NCBI GenBank assembly: GCA_019752925.1
Contig: JAIELP010000002.1
Coordinates: 1-64,000 of the forward strand
Length of the DNA stretch: 64,000 nucleotides
Direction: 5' to 3'
Source: a bacterium
GTDB lineage: Bacteria; Bdellovibrionota; Bdellovibrionia; Bdellovibrionales; Bdellovibrionaceae
The notes under the pieces are model-generated. The model ran no database searches. It worked only from the letters and a program-made list of their open reading frames with translations, and was not told the DNA's origin. Made by a program: the position numbers and the translations under genes. Shown one piece after another: positions 35,481 to 44,352 of this stretch. The first letter of the stretch is position 1, and each line of letters begins with the position of its first letter.

Positions 35481-37877
35481 TTAGCCCTGATGACTTTGTA
35501 CTAATACAGCCCTTGGCTTGCTGCCGTTTGACGGACCAACAACGCCTTCTTTTTCAAAGAGCTCAATTAGTCTTGCGGCACGCGGATAACCTAGTTTAAA
35601 GCGACGCTGAATTAAAGAGGCTGATATGGCTTTTTGCGTAGCGGCCCAAGATAAAATTTCGTCATATTTTTCATCGTACTCTTCATCTCCACCCAAGTCG
35701 CCACCGCCATACTCGGCGCCTTCTCCGCTCATGCCGGCAAAGCTTCCCTGAGATGGTCCGCCTTCAAGTGCGCGCATGGCTAAGGCATCATATTCTGGCT
35801 CACCTTGATCGGCCCAGAATTTTGCAACAGCATTGATTTCAACTTCTTTTAGGTAAGGGCCGTGATGACGAACCGCTTTGCCAGCTCCGCCAATTACAGC
35901 CAACATATCCCCTTGTGAAAGAAGACGCTCGGCGCCTTGTTCATCCAGAATAATTCTTGAATCCATTTTAGAGGCCACTTTAAAGCTGATGCGTGCCGGA
36001 ATATTGGTTTTAATTAAACCTGTAACAACTTCTTTACGCGGCGACTGCATCGCGATCATTAAATGCATACCGCACGCACGCGCCATTTGCGCTAAACGCA
36101 CAATGTTTTGTTCAACGTTTTGTTTATCGACAGCCATAAGATCACCAAACTCTTCAACCGCAATAACAATGTATGGCTGTGGAGTGTAATAATACTGTTC
36201 AAGCTTCATTATGCCTTGATTTTCATACTCAGCATTTATTTTTTCGTGTTCAGCTAATTGTTCTGTATTAAATTTTTCTACGGTTTCATTAAACTGTTCG
36301 ATGTTGCGCGCGCCGAACTTGCTCATAGACTTATAACGCTTTTCCATTTCTTTAACGGCCCAGCGCAGGGCAAATACTGCTTTTTTAGGGTCGCGTATGG
36401 GTGGCATAATTAAATGTGGGATATCGGCGAACGCTGCTAAGTCCACTTGTTTTGGATCCACTAAAATCATTCTTAAGGTTTTAGGGGAATGTTTAAATAA
36501 AAATCCTGTAATTGTTGAAACTGTAAATACCGACTTACCTGAACCCGTAGTTCCTGCGATCAGCATGTGAGGCATTTTTCTTAAATCAACTATTTTAGGT
36601 TCACCGTTAGTTTGTTTTCCTAAAGCGATTGGAAGCTTCATGTCTTCATTCCAAAACATTTCGTCTGCTAAAAGATCTTTTAAGTAGACAGTTTCGCGTT
36701 GGGCATTTGAAGTTTCAATTCCGATAACATCGCGGCCTGGAATTGGGGCGATAATACGTAAAGACTCTGCAGATAAGGCCAAAGCTAAGTCATCCGCCAT
36801 ATCAGTAACTTTGTTTACACGAACATCAACGTTGGGTTTAAACTCAAACATGGTTACCATGGGGCCCGGGCGAGCGGCCACTATTTGTCCGTTCACATCA
36901 AATTGTTTTAGTTTTTCTAATGTAATGTCGGCTTTTCGGCGAATTTCTTTTTCGTCGATTTTAATGCGCGTTAATGGTGGGTCTTCTAAAAGTGATAGTT
37001 TGGGCATTGTCCAGTTGGCCACGCGTCTTGGTGTTTTAGCCTGTAAGGTTACTTTGCGGCGGGCGGGGGGTTCGTAAGCCGAAACGGCAACATCGCTTTC
37101 TTCTTCGCTATCTTCTTCATCAGAACCATCGGCGTCTATGGCTTCAAGCTCTTCAACATCTCCCGCGATTTCTTCTTCATCCTCTTCAACGGATAAATTC
37201 AGTTTGGGCTCAGGAATTACTTTTTTACTTTCAACCAAAATTGTTTCCGTATTTTTGGCTTCTTTGGCAGGTTTTGATTTAGCTGGTATTTTGATGTTGC
37301 GGATAAAGTCTGACTTCTGAAGCTTTTCAAAGCGGTATTTAATAAACTCTGCCAAGTTCATTACAATTTCATTAACACTGACTTCAAAGCAAAACACGAT
37401 AAGCATGGCCGTCATGGACCATAATAAAATCTGAGTGCCTACGCTGTTTAATATTTTAATTAACCCGGTAGCGAGTCCTAATCCTAAAAGACCGCCTAAG
37501 TAAATTTGCTGCTCAAATACCTTTACATCGCTCCAATAGATCGACATCAGCGCCGACAAACTACAAATAAGCAGTGCCATCCATAAAATTCTTACATTAC
37601 GGATTTCCACGGCTTCACCTTTAAAACTCAATATAGCTGCCTGAAATAAGCCCGCTACCATAAGCCAAGCGGGAAGACCCAGTAGTTGGTAAATGATATC
37701 GGCTATAAAGCTACCCAAAATGCCGCAGTAATTAAGCGTCTTCAGACCTTGCCCTAATGAGTTAAACGAGGGGTCTTTGGGGTTATAACTAATTAAAGCC
37801 AATCCTATGAAAAGGGCTAAACCAAGAAAACCTATAGATCTAATATCGCTTTTAAATCGTTTAAAAAATATATTCAT
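35481..37877 (-). CDS. ftsK: DNA translocase FtsK/SpoIIIE
   Basis: FtsK pumps chromosome DNA at the division septum. The 798-aa protein has four or so N-terminal membrane helices (about 15-165), an acidic linker (205-275) and the motor domain with Walker A GTTGSGKSV and Walker B IVIAVEEFGDLM. The C-terminal winged-helix gamma domain (LIQRRFKLGYPRAARLIELFEKEGVVGP) reads polar DNA sequences. The acidic linker is short compared with E. coli. A promoter and an upstream double GTCTAGT repeat lie before the ATG. Confidence 0.96.
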   Translation of the reverse strand: MNIFFKRFKSDIRSIGFLGLALFIGLALISYNPKDPSFNSLGQGLKTLNYCGILGSFIADIIYQLLGLPAWLMVAGLFQAAILSFKGEAVEIRNVRILWMALLICSLSALMSIYWSDVKVFEQQIYLGGLLGLGLATGLIKILNSVGTQILLWSMTAMLIVFCFEVSVNEIVMNLAEFIKYRFEKLQKSDFIRNIKIPAKSKPAKEAKNTETILVESKKVIPEPKLNLSVEEDEEEIAGDVEELEAIDADGSDEEDSEEESDVAVSAYEPPARRKVTLQAKTPRRVANWTMPKLSLLEDPPLTRIKIDEKEIRRKADITLEKLKQFDVNGQIVAARPGPMVTMFEFKPNVDVRVNKVTDMADDLALALSAESLRIIAPIPGRDVIGIETSNAQRETVYLKDLLADEMFWNEDMKLPIALGKQTNGEPKIVDLRKMPHMLIAGTTGSGKSVFTVSTITGFLFKHSPKTLRMILVDPKQVDLAAFADIPHLIMPPIRDPKKAVFALRWAVKEMEKRYKSMSKFGARNIEQFNETVEKFNTEQLAEHEKINAEYENQGIMKLEQYYYTPQPYIVIAVEEFGDLMAVDKQNVEQNIVRLAQMARACGMHLMIAMQSPRKEVVTGLIKTNIPARISFKVASKMDSRIILDEQGAERLLSQGDMLAVIGGAGKAVRHHGPYLKEVEINAVAKFWADQGEPEYDALAMRALEGGPSQGSFAGMSGEGAEYGGGDLGGDEEYDEKYDEILSWAATQKAISASLIQRRFKLGYPRAARLIELFEKEGVVGPSNGSKPRAVLVQSHQG

Positions 37878-37915
37878 TCAATAGCTCACATCCTGAGAGC
37901 CCGGCTCACCTTATT

Positions 37916-37944
37916 AATTTAAAGCTAGGTTTGCCATTGTGCAA
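37916..37944 (-). promoter_or_regulatory. Putative sigma-70 promoter of ftsK
   Basis: On the minus strand TTGCAC (37944-37939) and TAAATT (37921-37916) are 17 bases apart. The start would be near 37909, about 32 bases before the ATG. Confidence 0.4.
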
Positions 37945-37951
37945 AATCCCT

Positions 37952-37973
37952 AAAGTCTAGTCAGGTCTAGTTT
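37952..37973. repeat. Tandem GTCTAGT boxes upstream of ftsK
   Basis: GTCTAGT occurs at 37955-37961 and 37965-37971, one helical turn apart, directly behind the ftsK -35. The half-site is the same as in the CTAGACCATGGTCTAG palindromes elsewhere in the window. Confidence 0.45.
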
Positions 37974-38001
37974 TAAATTTACCCCTGTTTTTTGACCCGT
38001 C

Positions 38002-38017
38002 CTTGACAATGGTCCAG
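38002..38017. promoter_or_regulatory. Palindromic box / -35 region between ftsK and queE
   Basis: CTTGACAATGGTCCAG is a variant of the recurrent palindrome. It also contains a perfect -35 TTGACA (38003-38008) for queE; a weak -10 GATTTA would follow after 17 bases at 38026-38031, giving a start only a few bases before the queE ATG. Confidence 0.4.
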
Positions 38018-38042
38018 CCGGGTGCGATTTAGAACGGCTTCC

Positions 38043-38693
38043 ATGATTAAAATCAATGAGATTTTCTACTCTATTCAAGGCGAAAGCACCTTTGCTGGAA
38101 ACCGGACTGTGTTTATCAGAACCACAGGCTGCAACCTCAGATGTACCTATTGCGACACTAAGTACTCCTATTACGAAGGGGAGATGTGGTCTTTTGAAAA
38201 AATTTTACAACAAATAAAAGAATATGACGCTGAATATATTTGTATAACCGGCGGAGAACCCTTGCTGCAGCCGGAAATCCACAAACTTATCAACATTCTT
38301 TGTGACTTAGGGCACAAGGTTTCATTAGAAACCAGTGGTTCTAAATCAATTAAACACGTCGACCCACGCGTAAAAATAATTCTTGACGTAAAAACACCGG
38401 ATAGCGGAGCGGCCGATAGTTTTTTATTAGAAAACATCGATTTCTCCTCTGAAAGCGGCCCGGCTAGCACTGAATATAAATTTGTGATTAGTTCCGAAAA
38501 TGATCTTAACTGGTCAGAAAATTTTTGTCGTCAACATGATTTATTAACAAAATTTACAGTATTATTCAGTCCATCCCACGGCCAAGTATCTGAAAAGTGG
38601 TTAGCTGAAAGAATTTTGCAAAAAAAGTTAAAAGTGATGTTGCATTTGCAGCAACATAAGTATATTTGGTTACCCACAACACGCGGAGTTTGA
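38043..38693 (+). CDS. queE: 7-carboxy-7-deazaguanine synthase
   Basis: QueE is a radical-SAM enzyme converting CPH4 to CDG in the queuosine/preQ0 pathway. The protein is about 216 aa. It starts KINEIFYSIQGESTFAGNRTVFIR; the radical-SAM iron-sulfur cysteines are in GCNLRCTYCDTKYSY (CxxxCxxC), followed by ITGGEPLLQ. The ATG at 38043 is preferred to the GTG at 38022, because homologues begin at this point and the GTG would lie inside the promoter region. No strong ribosome site is visible, and the leader may be very short. Confidence 0.93.
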   Translation: MIKINEIFYSIQGESTFAGNRTVFIRTTGCNLRCTYCDTKYSYYEGEMWSFEKILQQIKEYDAEYICITGGEPLLQPEIHKLINILCDLGHKVSLETSGSKSIKHVDPRVKIILDVKTPDSGAADSFLLENIDFSSESGPASTEYKFVISSENDLNWSENFCRQHDLLTKFTVLFSPSHGQVSEKWLAERILQKKLKVMLHLQQHKYIWLPTTRGV

Positions 38694-38728
38694 TCCGCAA
38701 ATTATAAAACATAACCCGAGGGAGACTC

Positions 38729-39079
38729 ATGACGCCGAATCTGAACAACTCAGAAAATCTTTTTGTCGCTAACCTACAACAAGTAAGCCTTGAAAAATTA
38801 GTAAAGAGCAAACTTGAAGTTCTTTTCCAACAACAAAAAGAAGCGCAAGTAGAGTTGAACGGCCTTTACAACATCGTATTAGAACAAGTTGAAAAGCCTT
38901 TAATTGAACTAGCTCTTAAAGCTTACAACGGTAACCAAGTTAAAACGGCTTTAATGTTAGGTATCAACCGTAACACTCTTAAGAAAAAAATCGACAACTA
39001 CAAATTGAAACCTAAAAAAGGTGCTCAAGCTCTTGTTGTTGAATCAGTTGTTGCTCCAACAACTACTTTAACTCAATAA
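38729..39079 (+). CDS. Fis-family DNA-binding protein
   Basis: This is a 116-aa protein. The C-terminal half holds a Fis-type helix-turn-helix ([28 protein letters not shown], about 71-98) like the HTH_8 domain of Fis and of NtrC-type activators. The N-terminal half is helical and probably dimerises. It could be a nucleoid-associated protein or a local regulator; it lacks the AAA+ domain of an enhancer-binding protein. CGAGGGAG precedes the ATG. A strong terminator follows. Confidence 0.85.
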   Translation: MTPNLNNSENLFVANLQQVSLEKLVKSKLEVLFQQQKEAQVELNGLYNIVLEQVEKPLIELALKAYNGNQVKTALMLGINRNTLKKKIDNYKLKPKKGAQALVVESVVAPTTTLTQ

Positions 39080-39095
39080 TATATCTAAGTTATCT

Positions 39096-39130
39096 AAATA
39101 AGGACTCCGTCAAAGAGTCCTTATTTTTTT
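39096..39130 (+). terminator. Terminator after the Fis-like gene
   Basis: A perfect 12-bp stem AAATAAGGACTC / GAGTCCTTATTT (39096-39107 with 39115-39126) with loop CGTCAAA runs into a T7 tract. Confidence 0.9.
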
Positions 39131-39159
39131 GTCTTTATGAAAAGTCTAGAGGGGTTTAG

Positions 39160-40578
39160 ATGAGTCAAAAACTTCCGCCTCAAAATATAGAGGCAGAGTT
39201 CTCAGTTCTAGGTGGCTTAATGCTGGAACGCGAAGCTTTCGATCAGGTTTCAGATCTGATCACGGCTAACGATTTCTATAAGCCTTCCCATCAAATTATC
39301 TATAAGACTATCTCAGAGCTTCATCAAAAAGCTGAGCCTATCGATCTGGTTACTGTAACTAATGCTCTTCAAAATAAGAACGAGCTGGATGTTATCGGTG
39401 GCCCTGAATATTTACTTTCATTACTTGATAAAGTGGTTTCCGCAGCCAACATTGATTCGCATGCTAAGATCATTCACGAAAAATCACTTTTAAGACGCCT
39501 CATCGGCACTTCAACAAGTTTAATTGAAAAGGCCTATGGTACTGACTTTCAGGACGCCGAAGCCCTCATTGACTATGCTGAGGCCGAAATCCTTAAGGTT
39601 GGAGAGCAAAAAACCTCTAATGGCCTTATTGGTTCTATGGATATCGTTAAATCTTCAATTGAAAAAATCGAAGACCTTTATAAGCGTAAAGCTGACGTAA
39701 CCGGTGTTCCTACCGGCTTTACAGAGCTTGATCGCATGACTTCGGGCCTTCATGGTGGCGAGTTGATTATCGTTGCCGCCCGTCCATCTATGGGTAAAAC
39801 AGCCTTCTCTCTGAACTTGGCCACTCACATGGCTTTAAGAGCTAAGAAAACTGTAGCTTACTTCTCGGTGGAGATGGGTAAAGAGTCGGTTATGATGAGG
39901 CTTTTAGCCGCTGAAGCTAAAATTTCTATGGGTGAGATCCGTAATGGTCGCATTCAGGATGCTTCTTGGCCTAAACTTATTCAAGCTGCCGGCGCCATCA
40001 GTGAAGCTAATTTATTTATTGATGATACCGCAGGTATTTCACCATTTGAGATCAGAGCCCGTTGCCGTCGTTTAAAAGCAACTCACGGTTTAGATTGCAT
40101 CATGATCGACTACTTGCAGTTAATGGATTTAAAACAAAAAGTTGAATCCCGCGAGCGCGCAGTATCCGAAATTTCAAAAGGATTAAAAGCCATCGCCAAA
40201 GAAATGAATATTCCTATTATCGCCCTAGCTCAGTTAAATCGTGGTGTTGAGGGCCGTTCTGACAGAAGACCTATGTTATCTGACTTACGTGAATCCGGTT
40301 CTATCGAGCAGGATGCCGACGTTATCATGATGTTATATCGTGACGACTACTACGACAAAGACGACGCCGACAAACAAGGTGCCGCTGAAGTTATTATCGG
40401 TAAACAGAGAAATGGTCCAACGGGAACCGTGAAATTACGCTTTGATGCTAAATTCAATAAATTCCGTGATGCCGATGGCGAAGCGGTTTCTCCGCTACCT
40501 CCACCACAAGCTCCGCCTCCAATGGCTGGCGGCTTTGGCGGAAAACCTCGTAACTTTGCTCCGGGTGCCCAAGGTTAA
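39160..40578 (+). CDS. dnaB: Replicative DNA helicase DnaB
   Basis: DnaB is the hexameric 5'-3' helicase of the replication fork. The 472-aa protein has the N-terminal domain (PPQNIEAEFSVLGGLMLE), linker, and RecA-like motor with Walker A ARPSMGKTAFSL (about 209-220), IMIDYLQLM and SDLRESGSIEQDAD. No intein is present at the usual insertion points. The tail is Pro/Gly-rich (PLPPPQAPPPMAGGFGG). The start is ATG with GAGGGG six bases upstream; an AAAGTCTAGA box lies just before that site. Confidence 0.97.
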   Translation: MSQKLPPQNIEAEFSVLGGLMLEREAFDQVSDLITANDFYKPSHQIIYKTISELHQKAEPIDLVTVTNALQNKNELDVIGGPEYLLSLLDKVVSAANIDSHAKIIHEKSLLRRLIGTSTSLIEKAYGTDFQDAEALIDYAEAEILKVGEQKTSNGLIGSMDIVKSSIEKIEDLYKRKADVTGVPTGFTELDRMTSGLHGGELIIVAARPSMGKTAFSLNLATHMALRAKKTVAYFSVEMGKESVMMRLLAAEAKISMGEIRNGRIQDASWPKLIQAAGAISEANLFIDDTAGISPFEIRARCRRLKATHGLDCIMIDYLQLMDLKQKVESRERAVSEISKGLKAIAKEMNIPIIALAQLNRGVEGRSDRRPMLSDLRESGSIEQDADVIMMLYRDDYYDKDDADKQGAAEVIIGKQRNGPTGTVKLRFDAKFNKFRDADGEAVSPLPPPQAPPPMAGGFGGKPRNFAPGAQG

Positions 40579-40586
40579 TTGGGCAC
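40565..40586 (+). terminator. Hairpin over the dnaB stop codon
   Basis: GTGCCCAA (40565-40572) and TTGGGCAC (40579-40586) form a perfect 8-bp stem around the stop. There is no T tract, so it may be a 3'-end stabiliser rather than an intrinsic terminator. Confidence 0.4.
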
Positions 40587-40598
40587 TTAGCTCCGTAA

Positions 40599-41249
40599 TT
40601 ACTTATTTACAGTTTCAGTTTTTTCTTCAACCTTAACATTTTCATTTTTATTAGGTTTTTTCATTGCAGAGCCTTTGTTTTCTTTGGCAAATTTTGCAAA
40701 CTTAGGATCTGGCACGATATCAACTTTTTGAATTAATGCATTAACTCTCTGTAAATTTGTAGACCAGTCTGTAATTATAATTTGATTGTTTCTGCCGCTT
40801 ATCGCCGCTTCACCATAGCTCGAAGTTAGTAGTCTTATTTCTTTCATAATATCTGAAGCGGCTGTGTTTTTTAAGCTAATAACCCATGTAACCATTCTTT
40901 GAGGTTTTTCAGCAGGAACTTCAGATACAACTGCAAGATTATCCCTTTGCGCGCTTCTTGCGTTTCTTACCGTTAGCTGATCGCCACTTGTTACCATCGC
41001 AAATCCGTTTACAGCAAGTGCTTCAGACAATTGGTTAAACGCCTCTGTAGTTGACACCTCCGACGGATTTAAAATTGTAATTTTTCCTCTTACTGTTGAG
41101 TCTACAATAAATTTTTGCCCGGCGGCTTTTGAGTAATCTTGAATAATTGTAGTAATGTCTGCATTTTGATAATTAAAATTAATTTTGTTTGTAGCGTTTG
41201 CAGCAACTACAGTTAACAAAACCGAACACGCAATTAAAATTTTTTTCAT
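40599..41249 (-). CDS. Periplasmic protein with secretin N0-N1-like domains, no barrel
   Basis: This 216-aa protein has a signal peptide (1-19). Residues 22-95 read like a secretin/TonB N0 (STN) domain (INFNYQNADITTIIQDYSKAAGQKFIVDS, then the STTEAFNQLSEALAVNGFAMV stretch). Residues 115-180 read like an N1 domain (VISLKNTAASDIMKEIRLLTSS then ISGRNNQIIITDWSTNLQRVNALIQKVD). The C-terminal beta-barrel gate of GspD/PilQ is absent, and the tail is Lys-rich. It may be a periplasmic accessory of a type II or type IV pilus secretin. No other secretion gene is in the window. Confidence 0.8.
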   Translation of the reverse strand: MKKILIACSVLLTVVAANATNKINFNYQNADITTIIQDYSKAAGQKFIVDSTVRGKITILNPSEVSTTEAFNQLSEALAVNGFAMVTSGDQLTVRNARSAQRDNLAVVSEVPAEKPQRMVTWVISLKNTAASDIMKEIRLLTSSYGEAAISGRNNQIIITDWSTNLQRVNALIQKVDIVPDPKFAKFAKENKGSAMKKPNKNENVKVEEKTETVNK

Positions 41250-41402
41250 TTTTACCTCGGGGTTTGGGTTGAACCGACAATCTAATTCAAACCTCCTGCA
41301 AATTTAACAACTTCCTGTTTTAATATTTTAAACTGGACTTAGGCAGAGTCTTAACTGACACCCGTTCTAATGTGCTATTAAATACTTAATAAAAGGCGGT
41401 TT

Positions 41403-41798
41403 ATGGGAACAGATACTCATTCAAAAACTTTCGGCTATGTTTTGTGGATTTTTGGCTTTACTGGAGCTCATCGATTTTATTATGGAAAACAAATAACCGG
41501 GACTGTTTGGTTTTTTACTTTAGGTCTGCTGGGAGTCGGCTGGCTTATTGATTTATTTTTAATTCCGGCAATGGATCGCGAAGCCGACCGCAAATATGTT
41601 GCTGGAAACATTAATTATACCTTGGCTTGGATTCTTTTGACGTTTTTAGGAATTTTTGGAATTCACCGCTTTTATATGGGTCGTGTTTTAACGGGACTGC
41701 TGTGGCTCTTCACCGGCGGGCTCTTTACCCTCGGCTATCTATACGATCTATGGAATCTAAACTCCATGGTGGCTGAAGAAAATTCTAATAAAAACTAG
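41403..41798 (+). CDS. Tandem TM2-domain membrane protein
   Basis: The 131-aa protein contains two TM2 domains. The first is at about 6-55 (FGYVLWIFGFTGAHRFYYGKQITG then LGLLGVGWLIDLFLIP). The second is at about 72-125 (LLTFLGIFGIHRFYMGRVLTGLLW then GGLFTLGYLYDLWNL). Each has the G-x-H-R-F-Y-x-G core and the YDL/IDL motif. TM2 function in bacteria is not settled. AAAAGGCGG precedes the ATG. It appears to be monocistronic. Confidence 0.88.
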   Translation: MGTDTHSKTFGYVLWIFGFTGAHRFYYGKQITGTVWFFTLGLLGVGWLIDLFLIPAMDREADRKYVAGNINYTLAWILLTFLGIFGIHRFYMGRVLTGLLWLFTGGLFTLGYLYDLWNLNSMVAEENSNKN

Positions 41799-41890
41799 GA
41801 CCTAGCCCTATTACCTAATTTAACTACTTTAAGAGTTTCTAATTGTACGCCTATTAACCTTTTGTTTTGATAGAACTGTCAAGTCAAGTA

Positions 41891-41948
41891 GCTGTTGAAT
41901 CGTTCATGATGAACCTGAAAACAGCCACTAAAGCCCAATTTGGGCTTT
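41891..41948 (+). promoter_or_regulatory. Structured leader of the 63-aa gene
   Basis: Two hairpins can form: GCTGTT (41891-41896)/AACAGC (41920-41925) enclosing GTTCAT-G-ATGAAC (41902-41914), and AAAGCCC (41930-41936)/GGGCTTT (41942-41948). There is no T tract before the AGGAGG ribosome site. I cannot assign it to a riboswitch class. Confidence 0.35.
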
Positions 41949-41975
41949 AACTCAAACTGCAAGCAGGAGGCGAGC

Positions 41976-42167
41976 ATGGGACGAGTTTTAGAGCAATTTG
42001 CAAAACGTGCACAAATGGACGTGGACACAATTGAAACTGAATTATTTGCTGCAATCCGCGCTCTTGAAGTTGAGCCAAAAGATATGACGGTGGACGATCT
42101 CAGACAATGTCTTTTAATTTATTTAGACGAAGTTTTTTACGGCGTAAGCCCTGAGAAAACCCAGTAA
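41976..42167 (+). CDS. Small acidic cytoplasmic protein, unknown function
   Basis: The gene encodes a 63-aa protein (MGRVLEQFAKRAQMDVDTIE...), helical and acidic, with no signal or membrane segment. The ATG at 41976 has AGGAGG five bases upstream; a TTG at 41940 lies inside a hairpin and is rejected. The long leader (177 bases from the previous gene) holds two hairpins, hinting at post-transcriptional control. The family is not recognised. Confidence 0.65.
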   Translation: MGRVLEQFAKRAQMDVDTIETELFAAIRALEVEPKDMTVDDLRQCLLIYLDEVFYGVSPEKTQ

Positions 42168-42178
42168 AGGGTTTTCTC
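42153..42178. terminator. Hairpin at the stop of the 63-aa gene
   Basis: The 10-bp stem GAGAAAACCC / GGGTTTTCTC (42153-42162, 42169-42178) with loop AGTAAA overlaps the stop codon, between convergent genes. No clear T tract follows. Confidence 0.5.
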
Positions 42179-42190
42179 TCATACAGCAAC

Positions 42191-43795
42191 CTATTTAGCT
42201 AGTTCGTTTCTTAACTCATTTAATTTTTTTACAGTTCTCGCAAAACGTTTATGCTGAATGTATTCAGCCTTCAGGGTTTCGTCGATAACAGCAATGGCTT
42301 CGGTCTTTTTGTTTAAATCTTTTAACAGTTGTGTTTTTAGCAAATTAAGCTGTGGTTCATTTCCTTCAGGATATTTTAAAGCCTCGTTTGCCAAGCTCAG
42401 CGCCTTTTCATAATTTTTATTTTTTTGAACAAAGCGTGCATACTTTTCAAAATACACATATGAGTTGTTATATTTATTAATAAGGGTTTGGTAAAGCTCT
42501 TCTACTTTTTTTGTTTCGCCAGCTTCGCGCAAGTAAGCAATAGCCAATAAAATTTCGCCCGGACGATCCGCGCTCAGTTTCTTTTTTGAAATAAGAATAA
42601 TGGTCTCGCGATCAACTTTAGTTTTATCATCTTTTTTTTCTAAAATTCCAAGCAGTCTTGATTTCATCCACAAAAGCTCTTCTTTTTCAAAGCCTGCATA
42701 GTTCCCATATGTGCTTTCAGCAAAAGCCTTTTCTGCTTTTTTCGGACTTTTTAATAAATCGTCTATTAATAAAAGAAGACCTGTTTTTTCTCCATCAGAC
42801 TTAAGAGTTTTAGCTTGTTTTTTTTGATCCAAATAATCAAGGCTCCAGCGAATTTGATCCAATGTAGATTTTGTCATTGTAATCGCTTTTTCAAGTGTTT
42901 GGATGTAGTCGGCGGCAGATTTTTCGTCTTCTTCTGCTTTTTCTTGAGCCCATGATACTTCGGCAGCCAATTTAAATTTTTTATCTTTTTCAGATTTTGT
43001 TAAAGAGAACCACTTAACAGCTTCTGCGTAATCTAATGTATTATACGCTTTGAATGCCAGCGAGCTCGCCGCAGCCGCATCGCCTAGCATGGCGTTTTTT
43101 AAAATAGCTTCCGCTTGATCTACCTTTTTAATCTCTGCACTCAGGCTTTTGGCAAAATCGCCGGCCACTTGGAAGTCCAGCCAGCGGAAAGTTTCTGCGC
43201 CATTTTTGTCCAGCATGATCATTGTAGGAATAGCTTTTATTTTAAATTTTTCTGATAACTCATAATTAGCGGCGACGTCTGAGTTTAATTTTACAAAATT
43301 AAGGCGGGCTATTTCTTTTTTTACAGATGGCTTATTGTAGGTTTCGGTTTGCATACGTATACAGGCCGGACACCATGGCGCCGAAAATACCAAAAGTGTG
43401 GGTCGGCCATCTTTGCTGGCTAAGTTGAAGTCCTGAATATTATTATATGTTGCTTTGATTTCTTCTTTTTTTACTTCGCCGCTTTTTAAGTTAATAGTTT
43501 GCTTGTGCTGTTCGCAAACTGTTTTTTTATCATCACAAATATAATAGCTAAGGTTTGCTTTTTTATATTTTTCGTCTTTTTTAAACGTAAAAAGTTGTTC
43601 TGTTTTAACAGTTGGCTTGAAAAGTGCTTCTAAGTTATCAAACGTCGCAGAGGCAGGGGCTTCAGCATTTAAATGAAAACCTTTTTTCGTTGTAATATTG
43701 ATGGCGTCTTTTTCAATTTTAATATCAACCTGATTGTCGGTTAATCGACCAAAAGCTGAAACAGTTACTAATAGCGACAAAATAAAAATTTTCAT
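42191..43795 (-). CDS. Exported thioredoxin-fold protein (DsbD-gamma-like) with C-terminal helical repeats
   Basis: This 534-aa protein has a signal peptide (about 1-16) and an N-terminal beta domain with a Cys pair (ICDDKKTVCEQ). A thioredoxin domain follows (about 120-225) with active site W-C142-P-A-C145 and cis-Pro in KAIPTMIML. Then comes a long helical TPR-like region (230-530). The arrangement recalls DsbD alpha and gamma domains without the membrane core, fused to a TPR scaffold. The likely role is periplasmic thiol redox chemistry. It starts just after the terminator of the rpsF-rplI operon. Confidence 0.83.
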   Translation of the reverse strand: MKIFILSLLVTVSAFGRLTDNQVDIKIEKDAINITTKKGFHLNAEAPASATFDNLEALFKPTVKTEQLFTFKKDEKYKKANLSYYICDDKKTVCEQHKQTINLKSGEVKKEEIKATYNNIQDFNLASKDGRPTLLVFSAPWCPACIRMQTETYNKPSVKKEIARLNFVKLNSDVAANYELSEKFKIKAIPTMIMLDKNGAETFRWLDFQVAGDFAKSLSAEIKKVDQAEAILKNAMLGDAAAASSLAFKAYNTLDYAEAVKWFSLTKSEKDKKFKLAAEVSWAQEKAEEDEKSAADYIQTLEKAITMTKSTLDQIRWSLDYLDQKKQAKTLKSDGEKTGLLLLIDDLLKSPKKAEKAFAESTYGNYAGFEKEELLWMKSRLLGILEKKDDKTKVDRETIILISKKKLSADRPGEILLAIAYLREAGETKKVEELYQTLINKYNNSYVYFEKYARFVQKNKNYEKALSLANEALKYPEGNEPQLNLLKTQLLKDLNKKTEAIAVIDETLKAEYIQHKRFARTVKKLNELRNELAK

Positions 43796-43805
43796 AGTTT
43801 CTCCA

Positions 43806-43834
43806 TAAAAAAAGGACCCTTTGCAGAGTCCTTT
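43806..43834 (-). terminator. Terminator of the rpsF-DUF2232-rplI operon
   Basis: On the minus strand AAAGGAC (43834-43828) pairs with GTCCTTT (43817-43811) around a TCTGCAAAGG loop region, then a T run. The tail lies in the leader of the thioredoxin-fold gene. Confidence 0.75.
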
Positions 43835-43877
43835 AATAGCTTTTGAATGTCAAAAAGCTGCTTTATGCGTCTAACAA

Positions 43878-44321
43878 TTAAGCGCGTTCAACAGCAACTT
43901 GGATCGAAGTTTCTAAGCCCTCAGAATAGCGAATAGTCGCTTTATGAGTTCCTAAAACTTTAATAGGCTCTTCTAGGTGAATATCTTTACGGTCGATAGA
44001 GAAACCAAGTTTTTCTAAACCTTTAGAGATATCAGTAGTTGTAACCGTACCGAATAATTTATCATTTTCACCGGCATTTAATTTAAATGCTACTGTAGTG
44101 CCTTTAATTTTGTTTAAAAGCTCTTGGCGCTCAGCTACTGCTTTTTTCTTTTTAGATTCAGCAACACGCTTAAGATGATTGTATTCGTTAACTTTTTTCT
44201 CAGTTGCTTCTAAAGCTAATTTTCTTGGGAATAACAAGTTTCTTGCAAAACCTTCAGAAACATTAACTAAATCACCAACTTTTCCTAAGTCCTTAACATC
44301 TTTTTGTAAAATAACTTTCAT
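43878..44321 (-). CDS. rplI: 50S ribosomal protein L9
   Basis: This 147-aa protein begins [36 protein letters not shown], the invariant L9 N-terminal domain. A long connecting helix and the C-terminal domain ([17 protein letters not shown]) follow. L9 binds 23S rRNA near the L1 stalk. It is the last gene of rpsF-DUF2232-rplI. Confidence 0.97.
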   Translation of the reverse strand: MKVILQKDVKDLGKVGDLVNVSEGFARNLLFPRKLALEATEKKVNEYNHLKRVAESKKKKAVAERQELLNKIKGTTVAFKLNAGENDKLFGTVTTTDISKGLEKLGFSIDRKDIHLEEPIKVLGTHKATIRYSEGLETSIQVAVERA

Positions 44322-44352
44322 ATAATCCTCACTTTGTCCTATTAAAATAGGT

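Noticed and set aside
38022..38042. GTG start extending queE by seven residues
   Set aside because: It lies within the TTGACA promoter region, and the extra residues precede the point where QueE proteins normally begin.
41250..41300. Strong AGGAGG on the minus strand about 40 bases before the secretin-like gene
   Set aside because: No start codon at proper distance opens an ORF of useful length in frame with the gene. It was treated as chance or a leader relic.
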